From Orientallactaga sibirica (lineage: Eukaryota; Chordata; Mammalia; Rodentia; Dipodidae), in contig JAEOAD010000015.1 of the NCBI GenBank assembly GCA_036365145.1, forward strand, positions 11,091,501 to 11,155,500: a stretch of 64,000 nt of DNA, written 5' to 3'. Both the position numbers and the translations under genes were made by a program. Positions 11,750 through 64,000 of this stretch are shown here, piece after piece; position 1 is the first letter of the stretch, and every line of letters starts with the position of its first letter. The notes beneath the pieces were generated by a model. That model did not search any database. It was not told the DNA's origin and saw only the letters and a program-made list of their open reading frames with translations.

Positions 11750-12135
11750 ATGATGCACCAGTTACCTTCTCCTTGCTAGAAGAAAATACCCGACCAGAAC
11801 AACTTATGGAAGGAAAGCATTTAATTCAGCTGACAGTTCCAGAGGATAGACTTCCATCATGGTGGGGAAGGCACAGTAGGAGGAAGGAGCAAGCATCACA
11901 TCGTCACATCAGCAGACAGCAGAAAAAGAGCGACAGCAAGAGGAGCTCAACTATGAAACCTCAAGGTTCATCCCTCCCCCTTCCCCACACAGTGACATAC
12001 TTCTTCCAACAAGGGTCTACAACTTTCCAGAAAAGCACCACTAGCTGGGGTAAGTATTCAAACATGAACCTATGGAGGCATTTTATATTCAAAGCACCAC
12101 ACCAAACCTCTCATCATAATTACTTCCCAAAGGCT
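11750..12135 (-). mobile_element. MaLR-type LTR
   Basis: GAAGGAAAGCATTTAATTCA and the CATCATGGTGGGGAAGGCAC block match the MT/ORR1-type group. A 226-codon ORF crosses it, but that frame is made of repeat. Confidence 0.7.
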
Positions 12136-12171
12136 CTACTTCATTTTTTTAAGAACATACTTTGTAAGCTG

Positions 12172-12341
12172 GGCGTGGTGGTGCCTTCCTTTAATCCCAG
12201 CACTCGGGAGGCAGAGGTAGGAGGAGCACCATGAGTTCGAGGCCACCCTGAGACTATATAGTTAATTCCAGGTCAGCCTGGGCCAGAGTGAGACCCTACC
12301 TCGAAAAACCAGAAAAAAAAAAAAAAAAAAAGAAAAGAAGA
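12172..12341 (+). mobile_element. B1 SINE
   Basis: Complete, with AAGAACATACTTTGTA target duplication on both sides. Confidence 0.95.
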
Positions 12342-12860
12342 AGAACATACTTTGTATGGACATGTCATGTGTTGGTACCATCTTTTCCTTCCTCCCTGGC
12401 CCCATTCTGCAGGGGCATCTTCAGTGGGGTTGCTGGTATACCCATGGGGTTGTGGGTTATGTGTTGTGGGAGCAGCAGTCAGTTGTTGGGGGGAGGCAGT
12501 GCCTCAGGGCATGACGTCCCAACCTGTGGCTCTTATAATCTTTCTGGCCCCCTCTTCCACAAAATGCCATGAGCCTTAGTGGGTATGTTTTAAGTCTACT
12601 TCAGTGATGACCTCTTAGGATCCTGTGGATCTCTGCTTTGGTATGTGTTGAGTATCCTCAGCATCTGTCTTTTTCATCCTGGCACTGATTGTCAGCACTC
12701 TTCTCATCTCCCCACTTCCTCTTTTGCCTGGGTCTTGACTGAGGGTCAGTCTCCCAACCTTCTGAAAAAGAAAAACAGATTCTCCAATGGAGAGTGAAGT
12801 CAGCATAGGTTAAATTGGATAAACATTATTAATTTAGGGAGAATTGGATGTATGTAACCC
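12342..12860 (-). mobile_element. L1-related repeat (antisense)
   Basis: ATGGACATGTCATGTGTTGG to GGGTTATGTGTTGTGGGAGC recurs at 50880-51010. The C/T-rich strand suggests an antisense L1 3' UTR. Confidence 0.55.
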
Positions 12861-13200
12861 CTCTTTTAGCCAAAGACTAGTGGGAGCTTGACACTGGAGA
12901 AAATAATCTTTGTCTCCATAGCATTCTGACCTGGTTCCAAGTTCCAGATATGGGTTCCTTTCCACTGAGCAGATCTCTTAGCCAATCAGAAAGCCATTGG
13001 TTACCCATCAAGGCCGTGTGCCAACATTGTACTTGTGTGTACATCCTGTCAGGCTGGTTCAAAGGCTCTACTTTAAATATGATCAACACAGAAGGATACC
13101 ATGGGAACTTCACAGGGACACATTCAAACTCTAGCAGTTTGTTCACAATGTTTGTGTACTCTCCAGAAATTTTCATCTTGCAAAAATGAAATATTTTTAA

Positions 13201-13453
13201 AGTTTTTTTTATTTGAGAGCAACAGAGAGAGAGAGAGAGAGGGAGAGAGAGGAAGAGGCAGAGAGTGGGCATGCCAGGGCCTCTCAGCCACTGTGAATGA
13301 ATTCCAGACACATGCGCCCCTTTGTGCTCATGTGTGACATTGAGTGCTTGTGTCACTTTTGCATCTGGCTAAACGTGGGACCTGGAGATTTGAACAAGCG
13401 TTCTTGGGCTTCACAGCCAGGTGCCTTAACTGCTAAGCCATCTCTCCAGCCCA
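13201..13453 (-). mobile_element. B2-type SINE, long subtype
   Basis: TGAAATATTTTTAAA repeats on both sides as target duplication. Confidence 0.93.
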
Positions 13454-13469
13454 GCAAAACTGAAATATT

Positions 13470-14050
13470 TTTAAATGAATTTATGGGTTTTTGGGACATA
13501 TATAGAGAGAGTCTTAGACATCCAACATCATTACCTTCTATCCCTCTCCTGTCCTGCTGTTTCCTCCCCTCCCCCCACTTACCAGTGTGTCTACACTGCA
13601 GAAGTGAATGACTCTCCCTTCCCTAGCAACCATTAATTTCCATTAGCTCCTCAGGGAGGGGTGGGGCCTCATAAGCCCCTTCCCTGTCCATGACAGTATA
13701 TCGGTTGACCCCATCATGTGCAGGTCTTGTGTAGGTAAACTCAGCTGCTGTAAGTTCATGAGTGCAATGGCCTTGTCATGTCTGGATGATAGAGTTTCAC
13801 AAGCACTCCTCCCCATCCTCCAGCTCTTCTATTCTTTCTGTTCCCTCTTCTGCAGTACTCTCTGAGTCATGGAAGGTATGATATTTATGTCCTGTGTAGG
13901 ACTCAGCACTCATCATAAGTCACTTACTTTGAGAACTTTGACCCAGGTATGCGTCTCTGTATTAACCAACTCCCACTGTGGGCGATTAGGGGAAGCCTTT
14001 CTGACCAGGGCTGAGAGCAGAACTAATCTGTGTGTATAAAGATAAATATT
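13470..14050 (-). mobile_element. L1 3' UTR (antisense)
   Basis: Contains the reverse of the GGGGCTTATGAG stretch seen in sense orientation near 38745, plus pyrimidine-rich blocks. Confidence 0.6.
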
Positions 14051-14059
14051 TAGAAGGCA

Positions 14060-14420
14060 ACAAAACTTAAATTCTATACCCATTAAGCAACAGCTTTCAC
14101 TGCCTCCCTCCCCTATCTCCAGGAAACCACCACTCTATTTTCTATTGAAACCATCTGACTACTGTAGACATCTCATACAAATAGAATTGCCTTAGTACGT
14201 GCCTTCCTGTGACTGGCTTATTTCCCTTAGCATCACATCCTCAAGGTTCATCCTTGGCATAATGTGTGTTAGAACTTCCATTTTACAGTTAATATGCTAC
14301 CTTGCACACAGATACCACATTTTGCTTATTCATTCGTCCAGAGGGACACAGTTGCCTCTACCTCTTGGCTGTTGTGTATAATTTGTAATGAACATGGTCC
14401 ACAAGTTGATGTGCATTTAA
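14060..14420 (-). mobile_element. Ancient L1M 3' fragment (antisense)
   Basis: TGTGACTGGCTTATTTCCCT and CTCAAGGTTCATCCTTGGC are hallmarks of antisense L1M ends. Confidence 0.8.
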
Positions 14421-15209
14421 GGGCACTAATGCAGATGGCATGCAGATGGGTTGTAGAAGCAGCAGTGGAAGTGGGAAGACCCAGTTGTTGCCATACATGC
14501 TTGTTGTCCTCTTTGGAGACCCAGCTCAACCGCCCCTGCTTCCAGAAGTCTTTTTACTCTACAAAGACCTTTCTCCTCTAACCCATCACCTTCCCTTAGA
14601 CAGGTACACCATTTGGGCATATTCTCTCCCAGTAAACTGAATTGAGGGCTCCTGGGCAGTCTCCAGCCCAGTATGGCCTAAAGGTGGGTCACTCTTCCAG
14701 CAAGGAAGCGGGATATAAGAAGAGCCTCCGGAAGTCTCTAGGTACAGGCTGTTCTTCCAGCTAACAGAGGCTCTCTGGAGGAATGTATGTTTGATTTCCT
14801 ATTCCTGGTAATATAAGTTCAAGTGTTTATGGATGTTTGAAGTTGGGATGAAAGTTTTCTATTCATGCTGCTAGATTCTATGAGGACTTTTCTTTCTAAA
14901 AACAAACAAACGAAAAAAAGCCAAGTTCATAGCAAAATTTGGGTTACTTGGCTGGAAAAAAGGTGTGTGTCATGAGCAAGGTTTCATCCTGCACTGAGCT
15001 CGCATCAGCTCACCTGGAGCTGAGCGGGCAGAGCCCAGGGGTTCCTCGCCTGGGGCCCTGGGGCGCAGATCTGGCTGGAATAGTAGGGTCGAGCAAGTTG
15101 CCGGCCCCCTTAGGCGTCCAAACCCGGGTTTTACAAGGAGGCAAAAGTCCAGGAGGCACCCAGCCTAGCCCACCCGGCCCAGGCGGGCGGTGACCACCGC
15201 GCTGCTGGC
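14421..15209. other. MATN3 upstream region, no recognised repeat
   Basis: Repeat-free; the G+C content rises toward the promoter. Small open frames on both strands around 15.0-15.9 kb reflect GC content and are not supported. Confidence 0.45.
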
Positions 15210-15374
15210 CGTCTAGCTCCAGACATTCCTCTGCTGCCACTGGAATGCATAGACAGGGCTCCTTGTTGGCCTTGGGCGGACCCCGGCTGGCTAGGCCCTG
15301 GAGCGCTGGGGGAGGGCGCGGGGCGGCGCCTCCAGAGCGGGACCTTTAAATCCTCCGCCTCGCTGCTGCCCGGG

Positions 15375-36530
<21,156 letters not shown>

Positions 36531-36639
36531 AATGCCATGATTGATTTTTGGTGATTCATATTATTTTATTCCATTAAATATATTTCCTTATGCTGAACAG
36601 AATTAATCTTGAGGCTAAAACAGTTTCTTGTCACAGGAC

Positions 36640-37237
36640 AGAGTGCCAATATCTTCCTATAACTTAATCCCACACTGCTAAACTGACACTAAAAATGTTA
36701 GTTCAGGGTAAGTAGAAAAGCTTTCAATAAGGAGGATCCTCAAACATCCACTAAAAATAGATCTACTATAAGACCCAGCTTTACCTCTATTGGTTATATA
36801 TCCAAAGGAATCAAAGTCAGTATATAAAAGAGACAACTCTTCATCCTTACTTATTGCTGTACTATTCACAATAGGCAAGTTATGGCATCAGTCTAGTTAC
36901 ACACCAGTGGACGAATGGTTAAAGAAAATGTAGCATACACACAATAGAGTATTAGTCATCTATAAAGAAGAACAAGTTCACAGCACTTACAGGGAAATGG
37001 ATGGAACTAGATTAAAGCAAAATAAGCCAGATGCAGGAAGTCAAGTATCCCATGTTTTCTATCATTTGTGGAAAAGACACACAAATAGTAGGAAGGCATT
37101 TCAGAGAGGAACAAGAGGAACAAAGGGAGGCAAAGAGAGGACAAGACAGGAAATGGGGGAGGGTAGGTAAGATCAAAGTTTGTTATATGCGTATGTCATA
37201 ATGAATCTCAGTTTTTATTCAATAAAATATGTTAATA
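36640..37237 (+). mobile_element. L1 3' end
   Basis: TGCTGTACTATTCACAATAG, GGGAAATGGATGGAACTAGA and a G-rich 3' UTR ending in AATAAAATATG. Confidence 0.85.
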
Positions 37238-37240
37238 AAA

Positions 37241-37420
37241 CCAGAGATGGCTTAGTGGTTAAGGCACTTGCCTGCAAAGCCAAAGGACCCAGGTTTGAAT
37301 CCCCAGGACCCACGTAAGCCAAATACACAAGGTGACACACACATCTGGAGTTCTTTTGCAGTGGCTAGAGGCCCTGGTATGCTCATTCTCTCTCTCAAAT
37401 AAATAAAACATAAAAAAAAT
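37241..37420 (+). mobile_element. B2-type SINE
   Basis: Directly after the L1 A tail. Confidence 0.92.
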
Positions 37421-37628
37421 TTAAAAACAGAAAAGCTTTAACTGGTTTGTTGTAGAAGAGGGGATAATATAAAGTTATCTATATTTAGAAAAAAATAACC
37501 TTTGCAAATACATATTTCTGAGAAACAAACATAATAGATTTAAATTAAAAAAAGTCAACTTTAAAGTAAAAATGAATACACCATAGTAGTCTATATTATA
37601 CATGCCATGTATTGTTACTTTTCAAACT

Positions 37629-37822
37629 TATTTTTTTATGAGAGAGAGAGAGAAAGAGGTAGACATACAGAAAGAGAAGCACACTAGGGCCTCTTGCCAC
37701 TGCAAATGAACTCCAAACACATGCACCCCCTTGTGTACTTGGCTTTATGTGGGTAGTGGGGAATTGAACCCAGGTCCTTAGGCTTTGCAGGCAAGTGTCT
37801 TAACCACTGAACAATCTCTCAG
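37629..37822 (-). mobile_element. B2-type SINE
   Basis: TTTTCAAACTT/TTTCCAAACTT target duplication. Confidence 0.92.
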
Positions 37823-38119
37823 CTTTTTTTCCAAACTTTTTGAAAGGACATGATAGAGAACTACATATTTACTGCTCAAAGAATCAGTAATACATATTAA
37901 TATATCACAAAGAAATACTGGTATAGAAGGGAAAAAATGATAGCTCATGTGAAAGGACGGAAAGATCTTTGTTGTGGAATGCTGTCCTCCTGGGCATGTA
38001 ATGGCTGTTGCCCTCTTGAACTGTCAGCAGCTGTGAGTACCTGAGGGAGACCTGTACAAGACTGGGCCCATCAACTTTTTTTCTTTTCTTTCTTTTTTGA
38101 GGCCAGCCCAACAGATTGG

Positions 38120-38373
38120 CCTTTAAAAATTTTTTTTATTTTTACAGAGAGACAGAGGCACACACACACAGAGAAAGAACATGAGAGAATTGGTGAACCA
38201 GGGCCTCAGCCACTGCTATAAAACTCCAGATACTTGTGCTACCTAGTGGGCATGTGCGTCCTTGCGCTTGCCTCATCTTTGTGCATCTGGCTTACGTGGG
38301 ATCTGGAGAGTTGAACATGGGTCCTTAGGCTTAGCAGGCAAGCACCCTAACCACTAAGCAATCTCTCCAGCCC
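38120..38373 (-). mobile_element. B2-type SINE, long subtype
   Basis: First of two in tandem inside the L1. Confidence 0.9.
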
Positions 38374-38374
38374 T

Positions 38375-38596
38375 CCTTTTTTTAATGCAAGAGAGGGAGG
38401 GGGAGAGAGAATTGGCATGCCAGGGCCTCCAGCCACTGTAATTGAACTCCAGATGTATGTGCCACCTTGTGTGCGTGTGTGACCTTGAGCTTGGGTCACC
38501 TTGTGCATCTGGCTTACCTGGGATCTGGAGAGTAGAACATGGGTCATTAGGCTTCACAGGCAAGCCCCTTAACTCCTAAGCCATCTCTCCAGCCCT
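38375..38596 (-). mobile_element. B2-type SINE, long subtype
   Basis: Second of the pair. TGGGCCCATCAACTTT occurs before the pair (38061) and after it (38597). Confidence 0.92.
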
Positions 38597-39242
38597 GGGC
38601 CCATCAACTTTCTATCACCTGGTGAGAGCTCATGAGGTCCAGCCTCTCCCTAAGGATTTACGGACAGTTGTTAATGGTTGCTAGCAGGAGGGGCTCATGA
38701 AGCCACATTACTCAAGGACTTACAGTGAACTCTATAGGGGAGAGGGGCTTATGAGCCTTCTCTATTTAATGGCAATAAGCAGTTGCTGGGGGGAGGGACT
38801 AAGAGAGACAGAGACATTTCCCTCAGTAGTGTCAACATCCATGAGTTGCCCCTGCTCCTGAAACTTAAGTAAATCAAACTAAACTTATTGAGTGACCAAA
38901 CCAAATTGAGTGGAATTGTTTCTTTGTATCTGTCATTGGTGCCCTAAGTCTGGTGAATAGATGTTTATATTTTTTTCAGAAAAAGTTCACATAACTGTGT
39001 TTAAAGAGAAAGGTGAGTTCCCAAGAGTGTGACCATCAGTATGTAGCTTCCACTAGATTATCATGCTCTGACCAGCTAATCGGAAACCCTTGGTTTAGAG
39101 TGCTGATTTGTTTCATGAGTCCAACATATGCACATGAACAGGTGCCAATGCATATCACGTGCTTACTGTTTCAAGTTAAAATGGCTCCACAATCAAAAGC
39201 AAACTCTCTGAATGAGTAGGTGTTTAGTTTACAAAGAATTCC

Positions 39243-39460
39243 TCGGAGCTTGGAATGGAACTCAGTTGGTGGAATGCTTGCCTAACCTGCACAAAGCCCT
39301 GGGTTCCATCTCAACACCTGCATAAATCCTGCACAGTGACACATCCCTGTAATCCCAGCACTTGGGAGGTAGAGGCCCAGAGAGCAGAAATTTAAGGTTA
39401 TTCTTAGCTATGTAGTGAGTACAAGGCCAGCCTGGGAAACATGAAACCCCATGTACAAAG
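39243..39460 (+). mobile_element. B4-like SINE (ID plus B1)
   Basis: ID-like head (GGAACTCAGTTGGTGGAATG) fused to a B1-like body. Confidence 0.8.
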
Positions 39461-39639
39461 AATTTAGATGTGCTCTGGTGCTGCTCTTACTATTGGCCAA
39501 GGCAGATTTGTTTTTGCAAAAGGGAGTATAGTATACTGGAGATACTCAAAACTTGCCAAAGGGCTGAAAATAAGTGGCTGTTGAGTGCTCATTGCTAAAT
39601 CAGACATCTCTAGCATGCTCTCCAAGGCTCAGGGAACAT

Positions 39640-39920
39640 TATGGAAGAAGGGACAGAACGAATGTTATAGCCCAAGGGTGGGAAGGAATCTTTTGGGACA
39701 CTGTCCTTCAGACATGAAGCAACTGTGACATCCATGACCTCACAGCAGTTGTTTTTTGTCACTACCTCCACATAACCTGCATAATATTGAGTCCATCAAC
39801 ATTCGACATGGATGAGGGCAAAAATGGAATGGAGATGGGGAGGGGGACAAAAGAAGGTAATGGGAGGGATTATGATCAAATTACAGTATGTTTATGTATG
39901 AAAATTCTCAATAAAAAAGG
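39640..39920 (+). mobile_element. L1 3' UTR end
   Basis: G-rich GGAATGGAGATGGGGAGGGG then CTCAATAAAAAAGGG. Confidence 0.7.
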
Positions 39921-40122
39921 GAAAAATTCCTCAAGGAGATCTGATTTGTGTTCATGTGGGCACAATCATCCTTTAATGGGGGTGGGAACATCATAGGGCA
40001 CTACCGAAACATTTTAGGATTGAGAAAGATCTGGTATTACATGGAGTTTAAATTGGATAGCAAAAACACTTGCGTCTCTAGACTCCCAGAATGTGGTAAG
40101 GCAACAGACCCAGGTTATAGTT

Positions 40123-40430
40123 ATTACCTTCTCCTTACTGGCACAAAGCACCCCGCCCAAAGCAGCTGATGGGAGGAAAGTTGTTTACTTTGGCTTACAG
40201 ACTGGAGGGGAAGCTCCATGATGGCAGGGGAAAATGATGGCATGAGAGGAGGGTGGACATCACCTCCTGACCAACAAACATCAGGTGGACAACAGCAGCA
40301 GGAGAGTGTGCCAAACACTGGCAGCTGGGAGCTGGCTAGAACACCCATAAGCCTGATCCACAGCTGGGGATCAAGCATTCAGAACACGTAAGTTTAGGAA
40401 GGACACCTGAAACAGACCTCCACACAGGTC
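40123..40430 (-). mobile_element. MaLR-type LTR
   Basis: GAGGAAAGTTGTTTACTTTG (reverse of the poly(A) region), GTGGACATCACCTCCTGACC; the same family as 44571-44925. Confidence 0.8.
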
Positions 40431-40777
40431 AAAGGATTTGAAGGTTATTTTCCAGAGATGGGGAGAGGCTCCAAGTGGGAAAATGAACACTGTTATGCGA
40501 AGTACACCCTAAGTTATCAAAATTCCCATTGGTAGCTACAGGTTACTGTAAAGGGGAAGCTGCCATAATAAAAAGATGGGTGAGACCCAAAACTTTCATA
40601 AGAGTAGCACTAGCAAAAAGATTTTGGACCTTTGTATCACTCAGACATTCAAAAAGGACGAGGAAAAATGAAGAAACAAATATGAAAAAGAAGACTAGCA
40701 AACTCTTTAGGGGAGAAAACATCAAACAACTCAATTTTTTTCAGTAGGAGGCTATACCCAGAATGTAATTGTAGCTT

Positions 40778-40936
40778 TTTAAAATATTTTTTTTTACAAG
40801 TTATTTATTTGCAAGCAGAGAGATGCATGCAGCACTTTGTGCATCTGGCTTTTGTGGGTACTGGGGAATGGAAGCTAGGTCGCTAGGCCTTGCAGGCAAG
40901 CGCCTTAACCACTGAGCCAACTATCTCTTCAGCCCC
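40778..40936 (-). mobile_element. B2-type SINE, internally deleted
   Basis: Missing the centre; head complete. Confidence 0.88.
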
Positions 40937-41591
40937 AATTGCGGCTTTAATGACCTAAAGTTTATAGTACTTCTTTTAGAGGGACCCTGGAGGTCTTCAA
41001 GGTTTTTTATTTTTTTATTTTTATTCCAATCCCAAATGGCTCCTACTCCCAAATTGCTTCAGAGGGCTCTCCAGTCCCCGCAAGAAGAAGGGAATCTTCA
41101 AAATGCCCATTTGCACTACTATTTAGCTGATGGCACCAGCCTACTAAGTGGAACCAAGGTCCTTCACTCTCCGGAATGTTAGGCCAATGGGGGTTCACGA
41201 AGTACGGAATCCGGGGCTCTCACTGGAAGGCGTCGCTCTCCACCTTGCTTATCCCCGGGCGGGCTCTGAGGGTCCAGCGGGCCGTGGGCAGGAGTCGGCC
41301 GAGGCTACAACGTAGGTCAGGGCCGGTTCTGCAGCCGAAGGCAGAAAGGCCCGGATGCAAGGGGCCAGGCCCAAACCCGGCGGCGGCCCCGGCGCCCGTC
41401 ACCCGCGCAGGCGCACGGGGACGCGCTTCCCGCACGAAAGCCACGCCGGAAGTGTCCCTCAGCGCCCCGGATGCGGCTGGGCGGCGGCAGTTGCCAGGCG
41501 ACGGGAGCTTCTCTGAGCTTCTCGCGGTCCCAGGCTTAGGTTACCTGTAGCGGTCCCGGACCGTGGCGGCCGTCCTCTCCGGGTTCTCACC

Positions 41592-64000
<22,409 letters not shown>

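Larger units (their letters stand above)
37960..38900 (+). mobile_element. L1 3' UTR, split by SINEs
   Basis: GTAATGGCTGTTGCCCTCTT and following match the rodent L1 3' UTR. It is broken at 38075 by two B2-type SINEs and resumes at 38597. Confidence 0.75.

Noticed and set aside
11554..12234. 226-codon ORF
   Set aside because: Crosses a MaLR LTR and runs into a B1 SINE; the composition is not protein-like and no known family is recognised.
1..15000. 3' part of LAPTM4A, the neighbour expected upstream of MATN3
   Set aside because: No exon of it could be recognised; the gene probably lies left of the window.

Overview
This is a 64 kb piece of a mammalian nuclear genome, almost certainly a rodent. 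It is packed with 7SL-derived B1 SINEs and with a tRNA-derived B2-type SINE whose body carries the stretches CACCTTGTGCATCTGGCT and CTAAGCCATCTCTCCAGCCC. It also holds ID, B4 and B3-type SINEs, MaLR LTRs and L1 ends. From memory, that B2 variant is typical of jerboas and relatives (Dipodoidea, e.g. Jaculus). The species call is inference. No bacterial-type gene, CRISPR array or compact gene cluster is present, and nearly all long ORFs come from simple repeats.

Two multi-exon genes lie head to tail on the + strand, in the order known at human 2p24.1. MATN3 (matrilin-3) appears complete: promoter and exon 1 near 15.35-15.62 kb, a vWA exon at 19.92 kb, EGF exons from 24.7 to 33.2 kb, and two coiled-coil exons at 34.56 and 35.37 kb, with a candidate poly(A) signal at 36.51 kb. 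WDR35 (IFT121, an IFT-A subunit) starts in a CpG island at 41.2-41.7 kb. Its first eight coding exons (294 codons) are visible, and the gene runs off the right edge. Its promoter carries an RFX X-box-like motif and an NRF1-like palindrome, which fits a ciliary gene.

The most unusual part is the MATN3 EGF region. The EGF1 exon occurs twice, 1.4 kb apart, in frame and coding for the same 42 residues, with only two synonymous differences and unrelated intron flanks. This could give a five-EGF matrilin-3 or alternative exons. Further on, the EGF2-EGF3 block is present a second time (about 29,995-32,995), but that copy has frameshifts, many shortened homopolymers and a 1.9 kb homopyrimidine (CTTC/CTTCCTT) tract. 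It reads like an unpolished or wrongly placed allele, or else a decayed duplication. The last MATN3 intron has the U12-type AT-AC signature known for matrilin coiled-coil introns.

The first 14 kb, the 36.5-41.2 kb gap and most introns are interspersed repeats with short unassigned stretches. A solo ERVK-like LTR with a clean 6 bp target duplication lies in WDR35 intron 2. SINE boundaries are read by eye and are good to about 10-20 bp; LTR, LINE and old-repeat boundaries are looser.
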